From Streptococcus castoreus DSM 17536 (lineage in GTDB: Bacteria; Bacillota; Bacilli; Lactobacillales; Streptococcaceae), in assembly GCF_000425025.1 (NCBI RefSeq), contig NZ_AUKZ01000005.1, positions 1-64,000 of the forward strand: a stretch of DNA of 64,000 nucleotides, read 5' to 3'. The translations under genes were made by a program, and so were the position numbers. Below, in pieces: positions 9,172 to 17,316 of this stretch. Each line of letters opens with the position of its first letter. Position 1 is the first letter of the stretch. The notes beneath the pieces are model-generated. The model saw only the letters and a program-made list of their open reading frames with translations, was not told the origin of the DNA and ran no database searches.

Positions 9172-10458
9172 TTGAAAAAGATAAATCTTATTCTCGTTGT
9201 TTTATTAAGTTTAACTTTCTTAGCGTTGCTGATAATGTCTGTTGATCATTGGAAAATCCAACAAGATATTAAGCATTTAGTCCTAACTGAAAAGAAGCAA
9301 GAACAGTCTCAACTAAAAATTAAAACAGTTAAGCATATCAAAAGTGGTAAAAAAGACTATTATTATTTTTCGCCGATTGCAAATGTGGATGAGTTTTTTG
9401 TTAATAATCTCCCCATATCCTTGTATCAAGATAAGATAGCTAATAACGCAGTAGTCTTGCTCAAACCTAAACTTCAAGCATCTGGTTTAAAAATGGTTAA
9501 AAAAATAGCTATTTCTAAGAAGGTTTATCAGAAAAAGCTATTTCATTTAACAAAAGTTTCAGAAGAAATCGTTAGTTTTTATCATGTGACAGAAGATTTT
9601 CGACCTTTTCATTTAAAAGAACTCGTATCTGGACATTTAGAAAGAATCAGTCAAGAGGTTGAAAAGAAATACCCACATAAAGTTTTTCATATCAATGATT
9701 ACAATGTTTTAAGGGAGAGAAACCATCTTTTGAGTGATCATTTTGAGATTGATTCAGGGAATTTAATTTTAGATAAAGAGTTTGTGATTCCGTTAAAGTC
9801 TTTGTTTGATGTTATTAATCCGGACTATTTGGAAACCGCTGATAGGGCGGCTTATGATGAGTATTTAGCTAAGAAAAAAGCTGAAGAAAAAATGCAGCAA
9901 ACACAAAAATTAGTTGCTTTAACATTTGATGATGGTCCAGATCCTGTGACAACTCCTCAGGTTTTAGATATTCTAGCAAAATACAAGGCTAAAGGAACTT
10001 TCTTTATGTTGGGATCCAAGATTGCTAGCAATGAAGCATTGACCAAAAAAGTTAGCGATGCTGGTCATGAAATTGGGAACCATTCTTGGGATCATCCCAA
10101 TTTAACTAAGCTCACTGTAGAACAAATTCAGAACCAGATTGATATGACGAATCAAGCTATTGTTAAGGCATGTGGAAAGAAACCACTTTATTTACGCCCT
10201 CCTTATGGTGCCACAAATGATACTGTTCAACGTGCTTCTGGTTTAAAGCAAATGTTGTGGACGGTTGATACCAGAGATTGGGAAAATCACACTACCGAAG
10301 GTATTATGACAAATATCAAGAAACAATTACAACCAGGTGGTGTTGTACTTATGCATGACATTCACCAAACAACTGTCAATGCCTTAACGACAGTTATGGA
10401 ATATCTAAAAGCTGAAGGTTATAAATGTGTAACGGTTTCAGAACTATATGGGCATTAA
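9172..10458 (+). CDS. pgdA: membrane-anchored polysaccharide deacetylase (PgdA-like)
   Basis: A 428-residue protein with one N-terminal membrane segment (LILVVLLSLTFLALLIMS), an extracytoplasmic linker of about 220 residues and a C-terminal NodB-type deacetylase domain. The catalytic motifs are complete: TFDDGPDP (Asp base and metal Asp), HSWDHPNL (metal His-x3-His), RPPYGATN, DTRDWEN and LMHDIH. The family removes acetyl groups from N-acetylglucosamine in peptidoglycan or other glycans, often giving lysozyme resistance. The start is TTG with GGAGGG upstream. The exact substrate cannot be told from sequence. Confidence 0.9.
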   Translation: MKKINLILVVLLSLTFLALLIMSVDHWKIQQDIKHLVLTEKKQEQSQLKIKTVKHIKSGKKDYYYFSPIANVDEFFVNNLPISLYQDKIANNAVVLLKPKLQASGLKMVKKIAISKKVYQKKLFHLTKVSEEIVSFYHVTEDFRPFHLKELVSGHLERISQEVEKKYPHKVFHINDYNVLRERNHLLSDHFEIDSGNLILDKEFVIPLKSLFDVINPDYLETADRAAYDEYLAKKKAEEKMQQTQKLVALTFDDGPDPVTTPQVLDILAKYKAKGTFFMLGSKIASNEALTKKVSDAGHEIGNHSWDHPNLTKLTVEQIQNQIDMTNQAIVKACGKKPLYLRPPYGATNDTVQRASGLKQMLWTVDTRDWENHTTEGIMTNIKKQLQPGGVVLMHDIHQTTVNALTTVMEYLKAEGYKCVTVSELYGH

Positions 10459-10502
10459 GTGAAGGGGGCTGAGAGATTTTTATCTCGGGCTCCTTTATTT
10501 TT
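10459..10502 (+). terminator. terminator after pgdA
   Basis: An imperfect hairpin just after the pgdA stop has a GAGA/TCTC core with GC-rich flanks and is followed by CTTTATTTTTT. Confidence 0.65.
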
Positions 10503-10703
10503 TCTTTGTGAAAATCTCAATTGAAGTGAGAAAAAGAGAGTGGAAAAATTAAGTGATTAGCAATGATTTTGTGAAATTTCCATTATGTGATTTTTTCAGG
10601 GTTTATAAACCAGTCAGTTTTAGGAGAAAAAGGAGCAATGATCTTAACTTTTTAGTCATGTCATTGCTAATATTCTTTAGAATTTTGAGTTATTCTGTGA
10701 TAT

Positions 10704-10749
10704 AAAAAAAGATTGAAGAAATTGTCCAAATGGACTTTTTCTTCAATTT
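10704..10749 (-). terminator. terminator of the helicase gene
   Basis: On the minus strand a hairpin with arms ATTGAAGAAA and TTTCTTCAAT around GTCCATTTGGAC is followed by a T-run. It starts 5 bases after the helicase stop. The bases between 10503 and 10703 hold nothing else I recognise. Confidence 0.85.
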
Positions 10750-10753
10750 GGGT

Positions 10754-11839
10754 TTACCTTTTTTGGTGGAGTTGTTGATTTTTGAGTTGGATTTCAGCAA
10801 TTTTAGTGAACTTCTTTAACTTTTTGATGTCTTCGATGTGACTAACAAAAGTGATAACCATACCAGCTTTTCCCATACGTCCAGTACGCCCGGCTCGGTG
10901 GATGTAATTTTCTTTGTCACGTGCGACGTCAAAATTAATGATATATTCAAGATTGTCAATGTCAATACCTCTAGCAACTAAATCGGTTGCGAGAAGAAGA
11001 GACAAATCATACTTTTTAAATGTTTCAAGAATTGTTTTGCGAAATCTAACGTTAATATCACTAGCCAAGGAAACAGCTGAGACTTTATTATATTGGAGAC
11101 GTTCTTCAACAGCACCCAAGTCAGAAAGACTATTGAAAAAAACGAGAGCACGAAAATTAGGGATATTGGCAAATTTTCGCAGTAACTCTGTTCGTTCTCT
11201 TTTGTCAACCATGAGGTAAAAATGTTGAATGGTATCATTCATTTGTTCAGAAAGATCTAATAGGAGGGTATTTGCTTTCAAGCTGGCTTGATCGACTTTA
11301 TTAGTAGCGCTCATATAAATCATTTGATGATCACGAGGAACATAATGACTAATTTTTTGTACAAAATCGTATTGGGAATCACTTAAGAGTTCATCGTATT
11401 CGTCTAAAATAATGGTATTAACAGACATCATTTTGATTTTTTTTAGCTTAATAAGTTCAAAAATACGTCCGGGTGTTCCTATAAGAATTTCAGGTCCTTT
11501 TTTTAGACGTTCAATTTGACGTTTTTGACTGGTTCCAGAAATAAAGAGTTGTGCTGTTAATTCTAAGGGCTCTGCCCATTCTTTAGCGACTTCAAAAATT
11601 TGTCCCGCTAATTCAGTATTTGGGGCTAAAATGAGAAGTTGTTGCGATTTTTTTGGCTGTAATGTAAGGAGACTTGGAAAGAGATAAGCTAAGGTTTTTC
11701 CAGTTCCAGTCGGACTTATACCGAGAAGATTATCGCCATTAAAGATGGGTTGAAATGCCTGTTCTTGAATGGGAGTCAGTTGAGTAAATTGTACTTGGGC
11801 AAGTTTTTCTTGCCATTGATAAGGGAATTGATTGATCAT
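10754..11839 (-). CDS. DEAD-box-family ATP-dependent RNA helicase (DEYD variant)
   Basis: A 361-residue two-domain SF2 helicase without long extensions. Motifs in order are the Q motif (FTQLTPIQEQAF), Walker A SPTGTGKT, TPGRI, motif II written DEYD instead of DEAD (IILDEYDEL), SAT (MSATN), ARGIDI and HRAGRTGR. All core ATPase and RNA-contact motifs are present, so it should be active in RNA remodelling such as ribosome assembly or mRNA turnover. The terminator downstream and a 600-base gap upstream suggest it is monocistronic. Which named streptococcal helicase it corresponds to I cannot say. Confidence 0.9.
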   Translation of the reverse strand: MINQFPYQWQEKLAQVQFTQLTPIQEQAFQPIFNGDNLLGISPTGTGKTLAYLFPSLLTLQPKKSQQLLILAPNTELAGQIFEVAKEWAEPLELTAQLFISGTSQKRQIERLKKGPEILIGTPGRIFELIKLKKIKMMSVNTIILDEYDELLSDSQYDFVQKISHYVPRDHQMIYMSATNKVDQASLKANTLLLDLSEQMNDTIQHFYLMVDKRERTELLRKFANIPNFRALVFFNSLSDLGAVEERLQYNKVSAVSLASDINVRFRKTILETFKKYDLSLLLATDLVARGIDIDNLEYIINFDVARDKENYIHRAGRTGRMGKAGMVITFVSHIEDIKKLKKFTKIAEIQLKNQQLHQKR

Positions 11840-12384
11840 TTGATTTCCTTTTACTTATTGTTCTATATGACAAATGCGTGAAAAGTGAACAGTGGACACC
11901 TGAAAAGGCAAAAAGCGAAAAACTTCTAATTGCATTTTGTCTAAATATTAGAAATTTTAATTAGGGTTAGCGCATAAATCTTTAAACATGACTATTAAGG
12001 CTTTTATGTTATTTTCACGAATTGTTTGTCAGTATCCTACATTCATTATAGCATTATAGTCCTAAATTTGGTAAATAATGGGAATACTTTTCAAATTTGG
12101 AATTTCGCATGCTTAAAATAGTGTTGACTTATCAAGATGGATACGTAAAAGTTATGTAATATTATCTGTTTCTAAAAAAGTTGGATAATGTATTTGAGAC
12201 GGCTAATCAAGACTGACTAGGAATCAATCATTTCTTATTTTTGTTTAAGTAAATAGTAATTATTTTTTCCTTGCAAATAATTTTCATACTGTACGTATTA
12301 TCACATATTTGAGATACAGCAAATATTCTTGTCTTAGTCGATAAAATTGAATTTTATCTTTAAAATTTTAAGTTTAAGAAAAAA
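11840..12384. other. gap between helicase and IgG protease genes
   Basis: About 545 AT-rich bases without a credible gene. The only recognisable element is the partial copy of the udk promoter and start at 12067-12118, listed separately. Confidence 0.5.
12067..12118 (+). repeat. partial duplicate of the udk promoter and start
   Basis: This 52-base stretch aligns with 13699-13751, the -10 region, ribosome-binding site and first codons of udk, with 7 mismatches and one 1-base gap. The conserved end GCATGCTTAAAA includes the udk start codon. Beyond it the match stops, and the frame closes after 16 codons. The two copies flank the IgG protease gene as direct repeats 1.6 kb apart, so this is a scar of the event that placed the gene here, or of a lost udk copy. 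Confidence 0.8.
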
Positions 12385-12416
12385 CCAGAAGCTAGAGATA
12401 AAAAACTAACTTCTGG
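12385..12416 (-). terminator. terminator of the IgG protease gene
   Basis: On the minus strand the arms CCAGAAGTTAG and CTAGCTTCTGG (12385-12395, 12406-12416) are followed by TTTTTT, about 40 bases after the stop. Confidence 0.9.
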
Positions 12417-12455
12417 GGTTCAATCTATGAATAATGGTCTTTTTTGATAAGGGAT

Positions 12456-13526
12456 TTACTTCTTCCATAGTTCCTTACCGCTAGATAGAGTAAAGAGAAT
12501 GAGCATTTGTGCTCCGATATTATCATCAGTAATTTCTTTTGCAGAAATTCGAACTCCTTGAGAGCGATTATTTCGACCAACATAGTACCTTTTCATACCA
12601 ATTTTTTCATCACTATCAGAATCTGTAACATAGATAGCAATCAAATTTCCTTCATTATCAAAATCTGCTCCCCAGATATTAATAACGTGAGCAAGTCTGA
12701 CATTAGCGTAAGTATGGGATAGAGTTAGTGCCTTTCCGCTTTGTAATTCTTGTTTAATGAGATCACTAATCTCTTTAAGAGATAAATGTGACAATGGATG
12801 ACGCCCTGTTAAAAGTTTGTGTTGGTCTCCTCTTGTAAAAACAGCATCAAAAATGCCTCCTCGCATATCTTTTGTTTGATTTGGTCTATTGACATCTGTA
12901 GGATCTAGCTTAGTCACATTTAAATAGTAACCATTAATAAACATATCTAAAACATGATCAGGCATAACACCTAGGTAACGTGCGGATAGGTAGGGAAAAG
13001 CCTTGTCACGGAAATAAGAGAAAAGAGCACTTTCTTTTTGACTATCTTTAGTATTAATGGCTTTTCGTAGATCAAACATTTCTTCGTTGTTAAACATGAT
13101 CTTTTGCTTTTCTGGGTATTTTAGTAAATAATTCTCAATTTCTTCCTTATTTTGATCAAACCACCAGTGCAACATATTACCAGCTGTAGCAGCACCGCAT
13201 AAAAGGTTATCACGTCCATTAAAAGTTTTTGTAATATCATACCAACCTTGATTTGGGGTGTATGGGTATCGAAAAACATCATTTTGGTAATTTGTAAGTT
13301 GATCGGAAGTAATAGGTGTTACTCCTGTCGTCCACACAGAAGTTGCAGTTTTTGAGATACTTAAGTTATTCTGATGAAGCGTTTCATCTTTTTTTGATAT
13401 GGTGTGTTTACTAGTTTCTGCTTGAATGGTTGTACTTAACACAAGTAAACTGGAAATTATTGTGATTATAGCGATTGTACTTTTATAGAAGTTATTTAAA
13501 TCAGAAAAAAGGATCTTTCTTCTCAT
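12456..13526 (-). CDS. ideS: secreted IgG-degrading cysteine endopeptidase, IdeS/Mac family
   Basis: A 356-residue IdeS homologue. These secreted papain-fold proteases (CA clan, C66) cut the IgG heavy chain below the hinge and so block Fc-mediated killing. Residues 1-36 form a signal peptide ending in TIQA. The active site is intact: oxyanion Lys100 (DITKTF), nucleophile Cys110 (NLLCGAATAG), His280 (RLAHVINIWGADF) and Asp302/Asp304 (VTDSDSD). An RGD tripeptide (TRGDQ, about 232-234) is also kept. The start is the ATG at 13526 with AAAGGAGA upstream. A promoter candidate (TTGATT, 16 bases, TATTAT) lies about 60 bases upstream. The mature N-terminus differs strongly from S. pyogenes IdeS, so host IgG specificity may differ. 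It is flanked by the duplicated udk leader. Confidence 0.93.
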   Translation of the reverse strand: MRRKILFSDLNNFYKSTIAIITIISSLLVLSTTIQAETSKHTISKKDETLHQNNLSISKTATSVWTTGVTPITSDQLTNYQNDVFRYPYTPNQGWYDITKTFNGRDNLLCGAATAGNMLHWWFDQNKEEIENYLLKYPEKQKIMFNNEEMFDLRKAINTKDSQKESALFSYFRDKAFPYLSARYLGVMPDHVLDMFINGYYLNVTKLDPTDVNRPNQTKDMRGGIFDAVFTRGDQHKLLTGRHPLSHLSLKEISDLIKQELQSGKALTLSHTYANVRLAHVINIWGADFDNEGNLIAIYVTDSDSDEKIGMKRYYVGRNNRSQGVRISAKEITDDNIGAQMLILFTLSSGKELWKK

Positions 13527-13698
13527 TATAGTTCTCCTTTCAGGTATAAAAATAACTAAGAAGAAGGTAACATTAGTGAATTTATATCTTCCTATAATAA
13601 TATTAAATAAAAATAATAAATCAATATCTTTTTCAAAAAATGTCTTGTCTAGGTTCCACAATATTAAATAAATGTTGTTGTAGCGTTTATAAAATTAT

Positions 13699-13751
13699 TT
13701 TGGTAAAATAGTAGGAAGACTTTTTAGATTTGGAGTTTAGCATGCTTAAAA
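13699..13751 (+). repeat. udk promoter/start, second copy of the repeat flanking ideS
   Basis: This is the functional copy of the repeat at 12067-12118. It contains an extended -10 (TGGTAAAAT), the ribosome-binding site TTGGAG and the udk ATG at 13742. Confidence 0.8.
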
Positions 13752-14368
13752 AACCGATTATTATTGGTGTAACTGGTGGCTCTGGTGGTGGTAAAACGAG
13801 TGTGTCTCGTGCTATTTTGGACAGTTTTCCAAATGCGAGAATTGCAATGATTCAGCATGATTCTTATTACAAGGATCAGTCTCACATGAGTTTTGAGGAA
13901 AGGGTAAAAACAAATTATGACCACCCTTTAGCATTTGACACAGATTTTATGATTCAGCAGTTAAAGGAATTATTGGCTGGTAGACCAGTGGATATTCCGA
14001 TCTATGATTATAAAGAGCACACTCGAAGTGATAAGACTTTTCGTCAAGATCCTCAAGATGTTATTATTGTTGAAGGAATTTTGGTTTTGGAAGATGAACG
14101 TCTCCGTCGTTTAATGGACATTAAATTGTTTGTTGATACTGATGATGATATTCGCATCATTCGTCGTATCAAACGTGACATGATGGAGCGTGGTAGAAGT
14201 CTCGAAAGTATTATTGAGCAGTATACGAGTGTTGTTAAACCAATGTACCATCAGTTTATTGAACCAAGCAAGCGTTATGCAGACATTGTGATTCCAGAAG
14301 GAGTTACCAATGTGGTTGCTATTGATTTGATTAATACCAAGATTGCCAGTATTATTGGTGAAGTTTAA
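13742..14368 (+). CDS. udk: uridine/cytidine kinase
   Basis: A 208-residue P-loop kinase that phosphorylates uridine and cytidine to UMP and CMP in pyrimidine salvage. The Walker A motif is GGSGGGKTS at residues 11-19. [24 protein letters not shown] and [10 protein letters not shown] are the nucleoside-binding and Walker B-like parts. I use the ATG at 13742 because TTGGAG is well spaced before it and the protein then has the family's usual length. It is functionally linked to the nucleoside uptake and salvage genes at 38.8-46.5 kb. Confidence 0.97.
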   Translation: MLKKPIIIGVTGGSGGGKTSVSRAILDSFPNARIAMIQHDSYYKDQSHMSFEERVKTNYDHPLAFDTDFMIQQLKELLAGRPVDIPIYDYKEHTRSDKTFRQDPQDVIIVEGILVLEDERLRRLMDIKLFVDTDDDIRIIRRIKRDMMERGRSLESIIEQYTSVVKPMYHQFIEPSKRYADIVIPEGVTNVVAIDLINTKIASIIGEV

Positions 14369-14379
14369 GGAATGACTGG

Positions 14380-14406
14380 GCAGATTGTTTAAATCTGCTT
14401 ATTTTT
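14380..14406 (+). terminator. udk terminator
   Basis: GCAGATT/AATCTGC hairpin followed by TTATTTTT, 12 bases after the udk stop. Confidence 0.85.
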
Positions 14407-14436
14407 AAACGAATTCCCCTAGAAAGAGAGCCATAT

Positions 14437-14709
14437 ATGCTAATAAGTTGGTTTAGTCTTTTAATGGTATGGAATTGTGTTGTGTTTGGTCTTTATGCGC
14501 TTGATAAGTATAAGGCGGTCAGAGGGCAGTGGCGAATAAGTGAAAAGACACTTTTGATTGCCAGTTTGATTTGTGGTGGCTTTGGTGCATTTTTAGCTGG
14601 CAAACTTTGCCATCATAAAACGACAAAGTGGTATTTTATTCTTATTTGGTACATGGGCATTTTATTAACATTTTTAGTGAGCTATGTTATTTTAAGAGAA
14701 CTAATTTAA
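14437..14709 (+). CDS. DUF1294 small membrane protein
   Basis: A 90-residue protein with three hydrophobic segments (about residues 2-20, 40-56 and 64-86) and the DUF1294 signature FGLYALDKYKA, with WRISEKTLL and a glycine-rich GGFGAFLAG. The family is widespread and of unknown function. An AGAAAGAGAG ribosome-binding site precedes the ATG. It lies alone between the udk terminator and the reductase gene. Confidence 0.85.
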   Translation: MLISWFSLLMVWNCVVFGLYALDKYKAVRGQWRISEKTLLIASLICGGFGAFLAGKLCHHKTTKWYFILIWYMGILLTFLVSYVILRELI

Positions 14710-14824
14710 AAGATGGTCTGATTATCCCTAAAGTCACTTTTTTTAAGATGTGTTATGCTATTTTAAAACACGATGCAAGAGACAGAATGTTTTAACTGCA
14801 TTTAGCCTGAGCAGTAAACAGTTT

Positions 14825-14905
14825 AAGATGAAAATTCCTAGGGCTAGGTTATAAATCATCTTTTTCCTATGTTTTGTTTGTCGTGCCAAACTAGGAAAAA
14901 GATGA
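14825..14905 (+). repeat. competing inverted repeats upstream of the methionine-sulfoxide reductase gene
   Basis: AAGATGA (14825-14831) can pair with TCATCTT (14856-14862), enclosing a CCTAG/CTAGG hairpin and followed by T's. The same TCATCTTTTTCCTA (14856-14869) is also a perfect 14-base complement of TAGGAAAAAGATGA (14892-14905). The two stems exclude each other, which resembles a terminator/antiterminator, but no function is known. Confidence 0.5.
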
Positions 14906-14931
14906 CTGAATTTGTCTAGGTGTGTTATAAT
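14902..14931 (+). promoter_or_regulatory. promoter giving a probably leaderless mRNA
   Basis: A perfect extended -10, TGTTATAAT (14923-14931), ends 7 bases before the ATG at 14939. A weak -35 (ATGACT, 14902-14907) stands 18 bases upstream. Transcription should therefore begin at or within one base of the start codon, and no ribosome-binding site is present. Confidence 0.7.
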
Positions 14932-14938
14932 AATTACT

Positions 14939-15436
14939 ATGAATAAAACCAAGAAAATTGAACAGTATCAACTTATGTTAGCACAGGCGCAAGGCTTGTT
15001 TGCCAATGAATCTAACGCTTTAGCTAATCTATCAAATGCTAGTGCTCTTTTAAGAACGACTTTACCTCATTCTGTTTTTACAGGTTTTTATCTCTTTGAC
15101 GGACAAGAATTAATTCTTGGTCCTTTTCAAGGGGGAGTTTCTTGTGTTCATATTAGCCTTGGTAAAGGGGTTTGTGGGGAAGCTGCCAAATCTAATCAAA
15201 CCATCATTGTAGATGATGTGAGAGAACGTGCTAATTACATCTCTTGTGATGCGAAAGCTATGAGTGAAATTGTCGTTCCCATGGTTAAAAATGATCAATT
15301 GGTTGGTGTTTTGGACTTGGATTCTGCTCTAGTGGCAGATTACGATGAAATTGATCGAGAATACCTAGAAGCCTTTGTTGAGTTACTTCTTGAAAAAACC
15401 GAGTTTACTTTTGACATGTTTGGAGTGGAAGCTTAA
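14939..15436 (+). CDS. msrC: free methionine-(R)-sulfoxide reductase, GAF domain
   Basis: A 165-residue GAF-fold protein of the fRMsr family, which reduces free methionine-(R)-sulfoxide with thioredoxin. The three redox cysteines of the family are present in [15 protein letters not shown] (two) and [16 protein letters not shown] (one). The start at 14939 is chosen because the -10 box lies immediately upstream, which suggests a leaderless transcript. A TTG-started version from 14912 would have the -10 inside it. The stop codon TAA shares its last base with the dnaX start, so the two genes are coupled. Confidence 0.88.
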   Translation: MNKTKKIEQYQLMLAQAQGLFANESNALANLSNASALLRTTLPHSVFTGFYLFDGQELILGPFQGGVSCVHISLGKGVCGEAAKSNQTIIVDDVRERANYISCDAKAMSEIVVPMVKNDQLVGVLDLDSALVADYDEIDREYLEAFVELLLEKTEFTFDMFGVEA

Positions 15437-17094
15437 TGTATCAAGCCCTTTATCGGAAATACCGTAGTCAAACCTTTGAAGAAATGGTGGGACAGTCTGT
15501 TATTTCCACTACTTTAAAACAGGCAGTGGAATCTGGTAAGATTAGCCATGCCTACTTATTCTCAGGTCCCAGAGGAACAGGTAAAACCAGTGCAGCAAAG
15601 ATTTTTGCCAAAGCCATGAACTGCCCTAACCAGGTTCAAGGGGAACCTTGCAACCAGTGTGATATTTGCCGTGATATTACTAGCGGAAGTTTGGAAGATG
15701 TTATTGAAATTGATGCAGCTTCCAATAACGGAGTGGATGAAATTCGTGATATTCGCGACAAATCAACTTATGCGCCTAGCCGAGCGACATATAAGGTTTA
15801 TATCATTGATGAAGTTCACATGTTATCAACCGGTGCCTTCAATGCTCTTTTGAAAACCTTGGAAGAACCAACGAAAAATGTTGTGTTCATTCTAGCAACA
15901 ACAGAGTTGCACAAAATCCCAGCAACTATTTTATCGCGTGTTCAACGCTTTGAATTTAAAGCTATTAAACAAAAAGCCATTCGTCAGCACTTGGCTTGGA
16001 TTTTAGACAAAGAAGGCATTGCTTATGATGCTGATGCCTTGAGTTTAATTGCAAGACGAGCAGAAGGTGGTATGCGTGATGCTTTATCGATTCTTGATCA
16101 GGCATTAAGTTTATCACCTAACGATCAAGTTACAATGGCAATCGCAGAAGAAATTACAGGTTCCATTTCAATCCTTGCCTTGGATAATTATGTTCAATAT
16201 TTGATGCAACAGCAAGCAACACAGGCTTTAGCAGCTTTAGAAACGATTTATGATAGCGGCAAGAGCATGGGGCGTTTTGCAACGGATTTGCTTACCTATC
16301 TGCGGGATTTATTGATTGTTAAAGCAGGTGGGGAAAATCAGCGTCAATCGGCTATTTTTGATGGTAATTTGTCTTTATCAATGGACCGTATTTTTCAAAT
16401 GATTGCTATTATTACTGATCATCTGCCTGAAATCAAAAAAGGGACACATCCTCGTATCTACGCTGAGATGATGACAATTCAATTAGCTGAAGAAAGTCAA
16501 GTTTCTTCTCAAGGAGATTTACCAAAACAGTTAGAATCTCTAAAAAATGAATTGAAGCAGCTGAAGGAAGAATTATCGCAGTTACGAGCGAATTCCGATT
16601 TGGCTGTAAAACAACCGATGCAGGTTGGGAATTCAAAGCTGAAATCCTTCACTTATAAGATTGACCGTGTGAAAATTCTTAAAATCATGGAAGAAACGGT
16701 TCAGGATAGTCAACAGTCTCGTCAATATTTAGAGGCATTAAAAAATGCTTGGAATGAGATTTTAGATAGTATTTCGGCCCAAGATAGAGCTTTACTTTTA
16801 GGCTCGGAGCCTGTTTTAGCTAATAGCGAAAACGCTATTTTGGCTTTTGAAGCTGCGTTTAATGCTGAACAAGCTATGAATCGTGATGATTTGAATGCTA
16901 TGTTTGGTAATATCATGAGTAGAGCAGCGGGTTTCTCACCAAATATCTTGGCTGTGGCAAAAGCAGATTTTCATCAGATTCGTTCTGAATTCGCCCGACA
17001 AATAAAGTCACAAAAAGATAAGGCTGACGAAACACTAATGATTCCAAAAGGATTTGATTTTTTAGCGGATAAAATCAACGCTGTAGATGACTAA
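15436..17094 (+). CDS. dnaX: DNA polymerase III subunit gamma/tau
   Basis: A 552-residue clamp-loader ATPase. Walker A is GPRGTGKTSAAK (about residues 44-55), the zinc module has four cysteines in CPNQVQGEPCNQCDIC, Walker B is IIDEVHMLS and sensor 1 follows in LATTELHKIP. The C-terminal half is the tau-like region that contacts polymerase and helicase. It overlaps the msrC stop by one base and therefore probably depends on the msrC promoter. I saw no convincing frameshift signal for a shorter gamma form. Confidence 0.97.
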   Translation: MYQALYRKYRSQTFEEMVGQSVISTTLKQAVESGKISHAYLFSGPRGTGKTSAAKIFAKAMNCPNQVQGEPCNQCDICRDITSGSLEDVIEIDAASNNGVDEIRDIRDKSTYAPSRATYKVYIIDEVHMLSTGAFNALLKTLEEPTKNVVFILATTELHKIPATILSRVQRFEFKAIKQKAIRQHLAWILDKEGIAYDADALSLIARRAEGGMRDALSILDQALSLSPNDQVTMAIAEEITGSISILALDNYVQYLMQQQATQALAALETIYDSGKSMGRFATDLLTYLRDLLIVKAGGENQRQSAIFDGNLSLSMDRIFQMIAIITDHLPEIKKGTHPRIYAEMMTIQLAEESQVSSQGDLPKQLESLKNELKQLKEELSQLRANSDLAVKQPMQVGNSKLKSFTYKIDRVKILKIMEETVQDSQQSRQYLEALKNAWNEILDSISAQDRALLLGSEPVLANSENAILAFEAAFNAEQAMNRDDLNAMFGNIMSRAAGFSPNILAVAKADFHQIRSEFARQIKSQKDKADETLMIPKGFDFLADKINAVDD

Positions 17095-17117
17095 TGATTG
17101 CTGATAGATCATAATTC

Positions 17118-17152
17118 CCAACCTGACTGGTCAACGCCAGGTTGGTTTTTTG
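17118..17152 (+). terminator. dnaX terminator
   Basis: CCAACCTG/CAGGTTGG hairpin (17118-17125, 17138-17145) followed by TTTTTT. Confidence 0.92.
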
Positions 17153-17159
17153 TACTAAA

Positions 17160-17206
17160 AAAGGATTGAGGAAATGGGTAAAAGAACCTTTTTTTCAATC
17201 CAAAAA
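17160..17206 (-). terminator. possible xerS terminator
   Basis: GGATTGA/TCAATCC arms flanked by A and T runs lie about 110 bases downstream of xerS. The form fits termination on the minus strand, although the long loop makes it weaker than its neighbours. Confidence 0.45.
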
Positions 17207-17316
17207 TTTTTTGAAAAGGGAATTTTTCAATACACCAAAATTCATTGAATTTATAAATAGTAATGGATATAAGATTGTTTGATTTTATATTTACATAAAT
17301 TTAATTATGTAAATAA

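Noticed and set aside
12109-12159. 16-codon frame after the duplicated udk start
   Set aside because: It departs from udk after four codons and stops soon; it is a by-product of the duplication, not a gene.
15436-17094. Programmed frameshift in dnaX producing a gamma form
   Set aside because: I found only short A-runs without a slippery heptamer plus stem-loop, and no early stop in the -1 frame that I could tie to one.
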